DNA from: Muribaculaceae bacterium
Lineage (GTDB): Bacteria > Bacteroidota > Bacteroidia > Bacteroidales > Muribaculaceae
NCBI GenBank assembly: GCA_022509085.1
Contig: JAFLTW010000003.1
Span: forward strand, 1-64,000
DNA length: 64,000 nt
Reading direction: 5' to 3'
Positions within the stretch are counted from its first letter, which is position 1. Each line of letters starts with the position of its first letter. The notes below the pieces were generated by a model that saw only the letters and a program-made list of their open reading frames with translations, made no database searches and was not told the DNA's origin. Position numbers and translations under genes: made by a program. Positions 25,843-34,440 of the stretch are shown one piece after another.

Positions 25843-27909
25843 TCAGAAAAAGATTGTATAGCTCAGGGAGGGGAAAAATCGGTAGAGCGAGAAGACGCTC
25901 TTCATCCTCACCACTCCCTGGCCGATGTTGATCACGTAGGTGATGAATTCCGGGTTGCGACGCCCGTAGGCGTTGATGAGCGCGAGGCTCACAAGGTGGC
26001 GCAGGGGATGGCTGCGCGGCCCTGAGACTCCCGTCCAGGAACCCCCTATGTCGAGGCGGTGCCAGTCGGGCAGCAGCGCGGAGTTGGGCGCCCCGAAGTT
26101 TTTCATCACGTTGCCCCCCACTATATAGAGTGATGTTACGGGGGTGTAGGGTCTGCCGGTGGCGAAGCGGAAGTTGGCCGAGGCGCTCCAGTGGCTGTCG
26201 AAGCGGTATTGGGCTTCGGCGGAGAGCGTGAAGCCCGGTTCTGTGCGCCCCCTCACGTAGCCGTACTCTCCGCCCGGCCGGTTGCGGGCCAGTCCGTAGC
26301 CCACCCCTATGGAGCCGGTGAGTTTGCCGAACTCGCGGCGAAGGGTTATGTTGGCGCCGGCGGCATACCCGTTGTAGGTACGGATGAACACCTCGGGGTC
26401 GTAGTCGGAGTCGATGATGGATATGAATTCCCCCATCAGCTCCGCCTGGTGGAGGTAGCGGCGGCCGTAGATGTTGGCCGAGAAGTAAAGGCCGGGACCC
26501 GGAATATAGCCGCTGTAGTCGAGCTCCAGGTTGTAGGAGCTCTCCGGGGGTATGCTGCTGCGTGAGTCTATCCAGAAGTCGCTCGCCAGCCCAATCTGCG
26601 AGAACCCTACCTGATGGAGGAATTGCGTGTAGCGGCCAAGGTGGACGCTGAAGCGCCCCAAAGGAGCCTCCAGGCTCCACGTGACCCGCGGGTCGACTGC
26701 CAGCCTTACGTAGCCTGCGGAATTGGCGTAGAGGGCAAGCGAGAGGCCTCCACGGAGATCCATGCCGTTGGCAAACCTCACGGTGACGTCGCCGTATGCG
26801 CGGGCGTCGAGCGGGTGTGAGCGTGGCCGGGGATTGGGGATGCTGACGTGTAGACCCGAGGCGTTCACCTCCTGGAGCCTGAGTGTGTGGTAGTTGAGTT
26901 CGTAGCCTGCCTCCATGGTGGCCTGCCGCGAGAGGCTGATGCCGTCAAACTGGCCCGACACGCCCGCGGTGGAGAGGGAGGAGGGGGCCGAGATGTTGAG
27001 CTGCGGCATGGCGAAGGTCAGGTTGTTGTCGAAGCCGGTAAGATAGAGGCGGTTTACGGCCCGGAAGCGCTGTGCGTCGTGTTGCCAGTCGAGGGAGAGC
27101 AGTCCGTTGCGCCAGGAGATGCGCGTGTCCATGGCGTAGTGCACGTCTTCGTAGGTCATCCGGTCGGAGTTGCCGAAGAGGTTGAGGCGTATGCGGTTGG
27201 CGTCGTCGGGATGGTAGGAGGCGGTGAAGTTGAGGTCGCCGAAGTCGTACATCACTCCCGAGCTCCCTTTCTTCACCAGCAGCCAGCCGTAAAGCTCGTT
27301 GATGTAGGATATGCGTCCGGAGAGGGAGAATAGCCATTTGCCGGCCACGGGTACCATCAGGGAGATGGAGGAGGCCATCATCCCCACGTTGGCGCTGCCC
27401 GAGAATTGGGCGGGGACGTCGCGGTCGGTGTGGAAGTCGAGTTTGGCGCCGAGCCGGGCGGGCATGGAGGCGCCGTGGATGCCGCGCTCGAAGTCTACGG
27501 TGGAGAAGTGGCCGGTGTTGAAGGTGGAGAATAGTCCGCCGAAGCGGTAGGGGAAGTAGACGGGCACCCCGTCGATGCGGTAAAGCACGTGGGAGGGGAG
27601 GTTGCCGTCGATGATGAGTCCGCTGCCGTAGTCGCCGGCGGTCACCACGCCGCTCTGTCGGGCTATGGTCTTGAGGGCGTCGGCCTCGCCGAAGAGGCGC
27701 ATTCCGGTGAGGAGCTTCCGGCGCGAGAGCTCGAGCGAGGCGCCCTCACGCAGGGGTCGCGGCCCGGTGGCAACCACCTCCAGCGAGTCGAGCTCTGTGG
27801 CCGCGGGGGCGCTGGGCTCCGTGGGCTCTACGGTCTCAGTTCCCGGCGACGAGGCCGTCCGGGCCTGCGCATGGATGGCCGCGAGGAGTATACAACAAAG
27901 CAGAGGCAA
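25843..27909 (-). CDS. TonB-dependent receptor paired with DUF4249
   Basis: The 688-residue protein opens with a signal-like stretch (MPLLCCILLAAIHAQA) and a Thr/Pro/Glu-rich linker. A plug-type region follows (ATGPRPLREGASLELSRRKL, then LIIDGNLPSHVLYRIDGVPV), then a beta barrel ending SLSYTIFF with a terminal Phe. The barrel is shorter than in SusC types and the plug lacks a carboxypeptidase-like domain. It precedes DUF4249 by one base and follows the next lipoprotein gene by 56 bases. Its ligand is not predictable from sequence. Confidence 0.82.
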   Translation of the reverse strand: MPLLCCILLAAIHAQARTASSPGTETVEPTEPSAPAATELDSLEVVATGPRPLREGASLELSRRKLLTGMRLFGEADALKTIARQSGVVTAGDYGSGLIIDGNLPSHVLYRIDGVPVYFPYRFGGLFSTFNTGHFSTVDFERGIHGASMPARLGAKLDFHTDRDVPAQFSGSANVGMMASSISLMVPVAGKWLFSLSGRISYINELYGWLLVKKGSSGVMYDFGDLNFTASYHPDDANRIRLNLFGNSDRMTYEDVHYAMDTRISWRNGLLSLDWQHDAQRFRAVNRLYLTGFDNNLTFAMPQLNISAPSSLSTAGVSGQFDGISLSRQATMEAGYELNYHTLRLQEVNASGLHVSIPNPRPRSHPLDARAYGDVTVRFANGMDLRGGLSLALYANSAGYVRLAVDPRVTWSLEAPLGRFSVHLGRYTQFLHQVGFSQIGLASDFWIDSRSSIPPESSYNLELDYSGYIPGPGLYFSANIYGRRYLHQAELMGEFISIIDSDYDPEVFIRTYNGYAAGANITLRREFGKLTGSIGVGYGLARNRPGGEYGYVRGRTEPGFTLSAEAQYRFDSHWSASANFRFATGRPYTPVTSLYIVGGNVMKNFGAPNSALLPDWHRLDIGGSWTGVSGPRSHPLRHLVSLALINAYGRRNPEFITYVINIGQGVVRMKSVFSLYRFFPSLSYTIFF

Positions 27910-27965
27910 GCTTCGGATGAAGCCCGCCTCCGATGTCGTAGAGAGCCTTGGGAGTCTCAGGGTGT

Positions 27966-29318
27966 TTATTTCTTGGTTTTGGGTTTGGCGTTGTCCCAGA
28001 CGGTCTGGTAGGCGTCCTTGAGGTCTTCCCAGCGGTCTTGAACATTTGCGAAACCCTCTTCGAAATAGTCTTCAAACTCGTAGGTGGAGCCGTCTGCCTC
28101 GAAGTAGAGGAGGGGGTGCACCTGGTATTCCCAGCCGCCGCTCCATTCCTCGAAACCGGTGTTGAAGATGAGCTTGGCCTGCACGGTCTGGGTGTTGTTG
28201 TAGCGCATCACGGCGCTTACGCTGTTCTTGAGGGTGTTGCAGGCACGCTTGCAGGCTGCCTCGGCTTCGTTTTTCGATGTGTAGGTGTAGGAGTCGTAGT
28301 CGAAGTCGATGGCGTCATAGAGGGCGTCGGAATAGGATGCCGTGGCGTCGATGCGCACCTTGTTGAGCACTGATACCGATACTTTGCCGTCGCGGAGCAT
28401 CTCGCCGCAAACCTCCTTGGAGTCGCGGCCGTCGATTTCCTGGATGTAGCTGATGTCGGTGAAGTGGTTGCCGGTGGCCTGCACGAGTTCCTCCACGAGG
28501 AGGTTGCCGTCGTAGGCGAGGCTGGAGGCCTGCTGCACCTGAGTGTGGCTGCCCGTAAACTTGAAGGCTACGGTAGCCTTGGCGGCGCTGACGCTTACGG
28601 TGAAGTCGAAGGTCTCGGCTATCATGTCGAGGGCCACGTCAACCTTGCCCTGCACGAGGGTCTCGTTGCCCTGGTTTACGTAGAGGTCTACGCTCTTGGG
28701 GGCGCGGTATTCCACCTTTGTCTCCTCCGAGGAGAGGATGTTGCCCGATGAGTCCTTGTCGTTCTCGGTCCATTCTATGGTGCCGGTCTGGGTGCTCCGG
28801 GTGGGCTGCGCTATGATCTCGCAGTCCTGGCCTGCCTCGTTCTTGAACTTGAATACGATGTTGCTGCTGGCGCCGGCATATTCCCAGCTGTCGTTGCCGG
28901 GGGTATAGACGCCCAGGAAGTCCTCATAGTCGAAGTTGTAGAGGTAGGTTGTCACCGTGGCTCCGGCGCGGGTGGAGTTGCCGTAACCGAAGGCCTGTTC
29001 GAGGCCGCGGAGCAGGTAGCGGGGACCGCGCACGGTCTCCGTCTCCTCCACTTCCCAGTTTTCGGGCATCTCGAGGTCGCCGTAAGTGTCGATGAAGTAG
29101 CGGATGAGTTTGAGGAGGTCGGCCTGGTCGTCGGCATTGAATTTCTGGAGGAATTCCTGGCCTGTCTCGTCAAGGAATTTCTTGCTTCTTTCGGGAGTCA
29201 TGGTCGCCATGGTGCCCTCGGGATCTGCAGGACCGTCGAGAGAGGTCTCCTTATCCTTGCAGGAGGTGATGCCTAACACGAAGGCACAGATCAGGAATGT
29301 CTTGAAAAATCTTCCCAT
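27966..29318 (-). CDS. Lipoprotein of unknown function, 450 residues
   Basis: The protein has a lipoprotein signal (MGRFFKTFLICAFVLGITSC) followed by a polar linker. The mature part has no recognised domain. It contains a helical stretch (PERSKKFLDETGQEFLQKFN), a middle beta-rich part, and an acidic, aromatic C-terminus (YEFEDYFEEGFANVQDRW) that ends in lysines. It is likely anchored in the outer membrane. It precedes the TonB receptor and may share its transcript. The upstream intergenic region carries a four-fold dyad array. Confidence 0.6.
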   Translation of the reverse strand: MGRFFKTFLICAFVLGITSCKDKETSLDGPADPEGTMATMTPERSKKFLDETGQEFLQKFNADDQADLLKLIRYFIDTYGDLEMPENWEVEETETVRGPRYLLRGLEQAFGYGNSTRAGATVTTYLYNFDYEDFLGVYTPGNDSWEYAGASSNIVFKFKNEAGQDCEIIAQPTRSTQTGTIEWTENDKDSSGNILSSEETKVEYRAPKSVDLYVNQGNETLVQGKVDVALDMIAETFDFTVSVSAAKATVAFKFTGSHTQVQQASSLAYDGNLLVEELVQATGNHFTDISYIQEIDGRDSKEVCGEMLRDGKVSVSVLNKVRIDATASYSDALYDAIDFDYDSYTYTSKNEAEAACKRACNTLKNSVSAVMRYNNTQTVQAKLIFNTGFEEWSGGWEYQVHPLLYFEADGSTYEFEDYFEEGFANVQDRWEDLKDAYQTVWDNAKPKTKK

Positions 29319-29514
29319 TTTAGTAGTTGATTGTTAGCGTATAAAGCTGTTGTGTTTATAATGTGTTTCTGTTGTGTCTGCATTGCTCATGGGGGCGCAG
29401 GAAACCCTACCCCTCCAATTCGGTTGCAAATTTAATAAAAAACCCTCACACTGCAATACTCTCTCCCCCCTAACTTCTGATTGATAGCCCAAAACGCCTC
29501 TTCCTTAAAGATAG

Positions 29515-29591
29515 TTACAAAAAATGTATATACAAAAAATGTAATAGATTTTATTACAAAAAGTGTAACAAATTCGTAACACTTTTTGTAA
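29515..29591. promoter_or_regulatory. Array of four TTACA-N5-TGTAA dyads, candidate operator
   Basis: Four 15-bp sites lie at 29515-29529, 29530-29544, 29554-29568 and 29577-29591. The third is a perfect TTACA-N5-TGTAA and the others differ at one or two positions in an arm. Sites 1 and 2 abut and sites 3 and 4 form a larger near-perfect inverted pair. The array is in the 560-bp gap between the divergent lipoprotein gene and the acylation cassette, about 200 bases from the first and 230 from the promoter of the second. The regulator is unknown. Confidence 0.5.
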
Positions 29592-29682
29592 TACATAAAC
29601 TGTAAAAGCCCTTGAATAAAGTAATCCCTCATTTTACTAAATTACAATGAGACAGCGCCTCGCGCGAACTTTTGTTCCTTAA

Positions 29683-29733
29683 CGCGAGACCTTTCCCTGC
29701 GCAAGGCCTTTTCCTGCGCGAGACCTCAGTCCG
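29683..29733. repeat. Three tandem 17-bp repeats
   Basis: CGCGAGACCTTTCCCTG, CGCAAGGCCTTTTCCTG and CGCGAGACCTCAGTCCG follow each other without gaps at 29683, 29700 and 29717. A related CGCGAACTTTTG lies just upstream and GCGAGGCT strings lie downstream. The GC-rich repeats stand out in an AT-rich gap. Nothing else is seen in this part of the gap. Confidence 0.55.
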
Positions 29734-29821
29734 AAAAAATGCGAGGCTCACCCCCCCCTCCCGCGAGGCTATGGGGTAGAGGGCTTTTTGCACGAAACTT
29801 CCAACTTTAATAAGCTTTCGT

Positions 29822-29852
29822 TTTGATTTTGTATAATTAATTGTTAATTTTG
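29822..29852 (+). promoter_or_regulatory. Promoter TTTG-N19-TAATTTTG of the acylation cassette
   Basis: TTTG at 29822-29825 and TAATTTTG at 29845-29852 match the Bacteroidota consensus with 19 bases between. Transcription would begin near 29859, about 30 bases before the ACP start codon. Confidence 0.75.
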
Positions 29853-29890
29853 CATGTAGGTCTCTGCGCCATTGGGTGAAGGGGACATTA

Positions 29891-30136
29891 ATGTCAAAAA
29901 TAAAGTGTATGGAACTCGAAAAATTTATTGAAAAGTTATCAGATAATTTTGAAGATACGGAAATATCAGAACTCCGGACCGATACTATCTTCCAGGATTT
30001 AGATGAATGGTCGTCGTTGACGGCCTTGGGCATCATTGCAATGGCAAAGACGGAGTATGGTAAGGCAATCACGGGCAGGGAAATAAGGAATTGCACCACA
30101 ATAAAAGATCTCTACGAACTCATAATCAACAAGTAA
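29891..30136 (+). CDS. Dedicated acyl carrier protein
   Basis: The start is set at ATG 29891, which has AAGGGG 7-12 bases upstream; an in-frame GTG at 29876 would add five residues. The 81-residue acidic protein shows the carrier-protein fold: helix I (MELEKFIEKLSDNF), the phosphopantetheine site LDEWSSLTAL with Ser42 before Leu, and the C-terminal helix TIKDLYELIINK. The usual Asp before the Ser is Ser here. It is separate from housekeeping AcpP and opens the cassette, so it probably carries the group handed to the MBOAT protein. Confidence 0.85.
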   Translation: MSKIKCMELEKFIEKLSDNFEDTEISELRTDTIFQDLDEWSSLTALGIIAMAKTEYGKAITGREIRNCTTIKDLYELIINK

Positions 30137-30146
30137 GAGACCAGCA

Positions 30147-31148
30147 ATGGGAGCTTTTATAAAGGCTGTCTCATATTATCTTCCGGAAGGAACCCTTACC
30201 AATACAGACCTCGCAAGGCTCTTCCCTGAGTGGGAAGAATCAAAAATTGAGAAAAAATTAGGGGTTAAGAAGCGTCATATTGTCACTAAGGATGAAACGG
30301 CGGCTGACCTGGCATATATGGCAGCCAAAAGACTAATGGAGGAGAACTGCATCAGCGAACAGAGTATTGACTTCATCCTGTTGTGTACCCAAAGTCCGGA
30401 TTACTTTTTGCCTACGACGGCATGTCTGTTGCAGGCGCGTCTTGGCATTCCCACTACAGCCGGGGCTCTCGACTTCAATCTCGGGTGTTCGGGTTGCATT
30501 TATGGTCTGGCTTTGGCGAAGGGGTTGATAGAGGCGCGAATAGCAAGGAATGTGCTTTTAATCACTGCCGAGACGTATTCAAAATACATAGAAGAAGACG
30601 ACAAGGGCAACCGCTCAATATTCGGTGACGGAGCAGCGGCCTGTCTGATATCCACCGATGGTATGGCCCAAATAGGCGAGTTTGTGCTTGGTACTGACGG
30701 CAACGGGGCCGAACACTTGATTGTAAGGACAGGAGCCGCCAGACATCCGGATAAAACGGATAAATTCGAGGTGGATGAAGAGGGTCATAAAAAGCATGAT
30801 GACCACCTGTACATGAATGGTGGCGCAATCTTTAATTTTACATTGGAGAAGCTACCGGAACTCGTAGACGGGATTCTTAAAAAGAATCACATCGATGCAA
30901 ATGGCGTAGACTTTTATATTTTCCATCAAGCCAATAAGTTTATGCTCAACACCATAAGAAAAGTATGCGGAATTCCGGTCGATAAGTTTTACATTGATAT
31001 GACCCAAACCGGCAATACGGTTTCGTCCACGGTGCTGATAGGGCTCAAGGAGAGTCTGGATTCAGGCCTGATAAAGAAAGGAGACACGGTGATAATAACG
31101 GGGTTTGGGGTAGGTTTAAGTTGGGGTGGAACATGTCTTAGATTTTAG
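30147..31148 (+). CDS. Ketoacyl-ACP synthase III (FabH-like)
   Basis: The 333-residue thiolase-fold enzyme condenses a short acyl-CoA with malonyl-ACP. The Cys-His-Asn triad is complete: C114 in FNLGCSGCIYG, His in IFHQANKFM, and Asn in TGNTVSSTV. It follows the ACP gene by 10 bases. Next to an SDR reductase, the likely product is a short 3-hydroxyacyl group on the ACP, but chain length cannot be read from sequence. KAS III/ACP/SDR trios are also found in capsule loci. Confidence 0.88.
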   Translation: MGAFIKAVSYYLPEGTLTNTDLARLFPEWEESKIEKKLGVKKRHIVTKDETAADLAYMAAKRLMEENCISEQSIDFILLCTQSPDYFLPTTACLLQARLGIPTTAGALDFNLGCSGCIYGLALAKGLIEARIARNVLLITAETYSKYIEEDDKGNRSIFGDGAAACLISTDGMAQIGEFVLGTDGNGAEHLIVRTGAARHPDKTDKFEVDEEGHKKHDDHLYMNGGAIFNFTLEKLPELVDGILKKNHIDANGVDFYIFHQANKFMLNTIRKVCGIPVDKFYIDMTQTGNTVSSTVLIGLKESLDSGLIKKGDTVIITGFGVGLSWGGTCLRF

Positions 31149-31161
31149 ACTCCAAGGTTAG

Positions 31162-32583
31162 ATGCTTTTCAATTCGTTTGCATTTCTTCTGTTTTTCCCT
31201 GTAGTATGTGTGATTTATTTTCTGCTTCCTACAGTGAAATGGAGAAACTACTTTCTTCTGGCAGCCAGCTATTATTTCTATATGAACTGGGAGCCAGTAT
31301 ATGCCCTATTGCTCCTTACAAGTACCGCCATCACGTATGCGGCGGCAATTATGCTCGACAAATCCACTCAAAGAAGGAAGTTGATTTTGACGGCAGGAAT
31401 AGTGTTGAACCTTGCAATACTATTCTTCTTCAAATACTATAATTTTGCGGCTGAAAACATCACCGCGTTGCTCGATTATTTCCATCTTGACATCCCGATA
31501 CCCAATCTGTCGGTGCTCTTGCCTGTGGGGATTTCGTTCTACATTTTCCAGGCGTTAGGGTATATGATCGACGTATATAGGGGAGACATCAGGCCTGAAA
31601 AGAATTTCTTCACATACGCCCTGTTCGTGTCGTTCTTTCCTCAGCTTGTGGCGGGCCCGATAGAGAGAAGCACAAACCTGCTCAAACAATTCTATCGTGA
31701 CCATAAATTTGAGGCTGACCGAGCCATTACGGGAGTTACATTGATGCTGTGGGGGTATTTTCTGAAACTGGTGATTGCCGACAGGTGTGCGCTATATGTC
31801 GATTCCGTCTACAATAATCTTCCCCACCACTCCGGAGGAAGCATATTGTTGGCTTCAATATTGTTTTGTTTTCAGCTCTACGGCGACTTTGCGGGATATA
31901 GCTATATAGCCATAGGGGCATCCAACGTAATGGGATTCAAATTGATGGACAATTTCAGAAGACCTTATTTCTTTTCGGAATCAGTGCAGGAGTTCTGGAA
32001 AAGAAATCACATATCCCTTACGTCATGGTTTATGGACTATATATATTATCCGCTGGTGGGGAGCAGCACAAGGCTCCTATGGTGGTGTCTGGCGATATTC
32101 ATAACGTTTTTCATATCCGGCTTCTGGCATGGAGCCGCCTGGACTTATGTGTTATGTTTCTCCATCTTTGGGTTTTATCTTGTGGTATGCTCCCTTAAGG
32201 ATAAATGGCAAAGGAGATTTGAAAAACGCCATGGCCTCAAGAAAAAGGAATGGTGGCTTTGGCTTAACAGATTTGTGACGTTTCTGCTGGTGACTTTTGC
32301 ACTCATTTATTTCCGCGCAAACAATTTGGGAGACGCTTTTTTCGCCTCGACAAAAATTCTAACCAATGGCGCAACGATGCCATTTAGCAACATGGTGCTA
32401 CTATACTGCCTGATTGGGATTGCGCTCCTGTTTGCGGTAGAATTCGTAATAGAATACAGGAAGGTAAGGATATCCGAGGAAAACATGCTGAAAGTGTATA
32501 CATTAAGTAGCGCAGCCCTTCTCGTTTTAATATTGCATCTGGGTGTTTTCAGCGGATCCCAGTTTATATATTTCCAGTTTTAG
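31162..32583 (+). CDS. MBOAT-family O-acyltransferase (AlgI/DltB-like)
   Basis: The 473-residue polytopic membrane protein opens MLFNSFAFLLFFPVVCVIYF and has about 10-12 hydrophobic segments. The family motif with the catalytic His is in FFISGFWHGAAWTYVL near residue 320. It also shows the AlgI-like VGISFYIFQALGYMIDVYRG and the LVAGPIERSTNLL stretch. MBOAT proteins pass an acyl group across or at the membrane onto an extracellular polymer. It lies 13 bases after KAS III, with an SGNH protein after it as in alginate and Dlt systems. Confidence 0.92.
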   Translation: MLFNSFAFLLFFPVVCVIYFLLPTVKWRNYFLLAASYYFYMNWEPVYALLLLTSTAITYAAAIMLDKSTQRRKLILTAGIVLNLAILFFFKYYNFAAENITALLDYFHLDIPIPNLSVLLPVGISFYIFQALGYMIDVYRGDIRPEKNFFTYALFVSFFPQLVAGPIERSTNLLKQFYRDHKFEADRAITGVTLMLWGYFLKLVIADRCALYVDSVYNNLPHHSGGSILLASILFCFQLYGDFAGYSYIAIGASNVMGFKLMDNFRRPYFFSESVQEFWKRNHISLTSWFMDYIYYPLVGSSTRLLWWCLAIFITFFISGFWHGAAWTYVLCFSIFGFYLVVCSLKDKWQRRFEKRHGLKKKEWWLWLNRFVTFLLVTFALIYFRANNLGDAFFASTKILTNGATMPFSNMVLLYCLIGIALLFAVEFVIEYRKVRISEENMLKVYTLSSAALLVLILHLGVFSGSQFIYFQF

Positions 32584-32594
32584 CCCCTCCAATT

Positions 32595-33521
32595 ATGAAA
32601 AAACATAGGTTTGCAACGTATATCATTCTTGTGTTTCTGATAGTTGCATGTGTGGATGTCGTTTTCAGCCTGATAATTGATGGCACAACGAAAGGGAGCT
32701 TCAATCAAAAAATAGACTGGACACGACAGAAGGATGCGGATGTGGCTATAATAGGGGCCAGCCGGGCTTCCCATCATTACAATCCGAAGATATTCGAGGA
32801 CAGCCTGGGGCTTAACGCTATCAACTATGGGATCGACGGAAGAAACATATATGTGCATTACGCCGTGCTCAAATCTTTAATCGCTCATTCCATGAAACCA
32901 TCTACGGTGATTCTGGATGTAAGCGGAGTAGATGAATATGACATGCCGGGGTTTAACAAGGAGCGTATCAGTATCCTTCATCCCTATGTCAATGACACTA
33001 CTGTAAGCGAAATTCTCGAAGATCTGATGGATCCGGCGGAACTGGCCTTCGTACGGATGTCGGGACTGGTGAGACACAACTCCGGGCTCCTTCAATATAT
33101 CAAGGAGAATGCAAATAAAAATGATGATGGGAAGGGGTACGTCCCGCTCTTCAACACCTGGAATTACGAACTTGAGGAAAGAGCAGAGGCGATGAAGGAG
33201 GACCCTGAAAAGTTAAGGTATATAAAAAAATTCATTGCGACCTGCAAGGAGAATGATATTGACCTTATCATAGTTAAGTCGCCCCTCTACTCAAAAAGCA
33301 GCTCCCGGGATGGTCGGGATGCCATCGAGAGGATTTCTCTCCAGATGGGGGCGACATATTTCGACTTTGAGGGGGACACATTGTTTCTGGCCCATCGGGA
33401 GTGGTTTAGCGACCCGGACCACCTGAACCACGAAGGAGCAACTCAATTCAGCAACATGATAATAAAGAAGATGAAGGTATTGGAATCAAATAAAACCGCA
33501 AAAAAAGCCAATAACCCATGA
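32595..33521 (+). CDS. Membrane-anchored SGNH/DltD-like protein
   Basis: The 308-residue protein has one N-terminal membrane segment (FATYIILVFLIVACVDVVFS) and a periplasmic domain. The opening block VAIIGASRASHHYNP offers the Ser of an SGNH hydrolase, and the C-terminal DPDHLNHEGA supplies the Asp-x-x-His pair; the same layout is found in DltD and AlgX-type partners of MBOAT proteins. It would complete acyl transfer to, or act on, the extracellular target. The stop overlaps the SDR start by four bases. Confidence 0.75.
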   Translation: MKKHRFATYIILVFLIVACVDVVFSLIIDGTTKGSFNQKIDWTRQKDADVAIIGASRASHHYNPKIFEDSLGLNAINYGIDGRNIYVHYAVLKSLIAHSMKPSTVILDVSGVDEYDMPGFNKERISILHPYVNDTTVSEILEDLMDPAELAFVRMSGLVRHNSGLLQYIKENANKNDDGKGYVPLFNTWNYELEERAEAMKEDPEKLRYIKKFIATCKENDIDLIIVKSPLYSKSSSRDGRDAIERISLQMGATYFDFEGDTLFLAHREWFSDPDHLNHEGATQFSNMIIKKMKVLESNKTAKKANNP

Positions 33522-34279
33522 CAGAACGATTCAATCCATTTACACTTGAAGGGAAGACCATAATGGTGACGGGGGCCTCTTCCGGAATAGGACGGGCAGT
33601 GGCCATCATGTGCTCGCGGATGGGAGCCCGTATTGTAGCCACAGGACGAAATGCAGAGCGCCTTGAGGAGACTCTTGCAATGATGGAAGGTGACGACCAT
33701 ATTATGCTGAGGTCTGATCTCACCGTCGCTGATGATATAGCACATCTTTCGGAGGCATGCCCGATGCTAAACGGCATAGTGCATAGCGCCGGGGTTATGT
33801 CGAGAAGACTATCAAGGCAAATAGAGCAGGAAGATATCGAAGAAGTGATGAGGCCTAATTTCGAGGCCCCGGTTCTTCTTCAAAAAGAAATCTTGAAGAA
33901 TAAGAAACTTCATCCGGGCGGTTCGGTTGTGTTCATAGCGTCGCGTGCGGCGTCGGCTCCTTCTGTAGGCAACGGCATCTATGCGGCATCCAAGGGAGCG
34001 CTGATTTCTTATTCGAAAGTATTGGCGCTTGAGCTCTCCGGGAAGAAGATAAGGGTTAACTGCATTTGTCCGGGAATGGTATGGACAGACCTCATACGGC
34101 GAGACTCTGAGCAGGCGGGAGCGGATTATACAGGGGCACAGAATGAGTATCCCCTAAAAAGGTTTGGCGAACCGGACGATGTGGCAGCGCTTGCCGTTTA
34201 CCTGCTCTCAGACGCTTCCGGCTGGATGACTGGAAGCATTATCGACCTGACCGGCGGGGGCGAACTCCTGCTAAAATAA
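33518..34279 (+). CDS. SDR-family reductase (FabG-like)
   Basis: The 253-residue Rossmann enzyme has the NAD(P) motif TGASSGIGRA, the HSAG segment and the YAASK catalytic pair with an upstream Ser (FIASRAASAPS). The C-terminal end TGSIIDLTGGGELLLK is typical of classical SDRs. Coupled to KAS III and ACP it most likely reduces a 3-oxoacyl-ACP to the 3-hydroxyacyl form. It ends the five-gene cassette. It lies at the border where base composition turns more AT-rich. Confidence 0.85.
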   Translation: MTERFNPFTLEGKTIMVTGASSGIGRAVAIMCSRMGARIVATGRNAERLEETLAMMEGDDHIMLRSDLTVADDIAHLSEACPMLNGIVHSAGVMSRRLSRQIEQEDIEEVMRPNFEAPVLLQKEILKNKKLHPGGSVVFIASRAASAPSVGNGIYAASKGALISYSKVLALELSGKKIRVNCICPGMVWTDLIRRDSEQAGADYTGAQNEYPLKRFGEPDDVAALAVYLLSDASGWMTGSIIDLTGGGELLLK

Positions 34280-34311
34280 GAAGACTATGGGATAAGGCGC
34301 AACAATTTCTT

Positions 34312-34405
34312 ACAAACCCCCGTCGATGTCGGCAGTAGCAACCGCCTAATCTTCGACACTCGCTCCTTTACCCGTTGGGTACGCAAGGACAAGCCCAACA
34401 AGTAG
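34312..34405 (+). pseudogene. 3' remnant of an unidentified gene
   Basis: An open frame without a start codon reads NFLQTPVDVGSSNRLIFDT, continues RSFTRWVRKDKPNK and stops at TAG near 34403-34405. Its GC content and codon use are those of coding DNA, unlike the AT stretch that follows at 34406. It looks like the tail of a gene removed when the downstream AT-rich block arrived. No family is recognised. Confidence 0.35.
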
Positions 34406-34420
34406 AATATATATATATAT

Positions 34421-34428
34421 TACCTTTG
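34421..34428 (+). promoter_or_regulatory. -7 box TACCTTTG of the AbiGi-like gene
   Basis: The octamer fits TAnnTTTG and lies 12 bases before the start codon, which implies a very short leader. It follows an (AT)n run at 34407-34420. Confidence 0.55.
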
Positions 34429-34440
34429 TAAAAACACAAT

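Noticed and set aside
29554-29591. 17-bp inverted repeat as an invertible DNA element
   Set aside because: The arms are six bases apart, too close to enclose a promoter; the pattern is better explained as part of the four-site dyad array.
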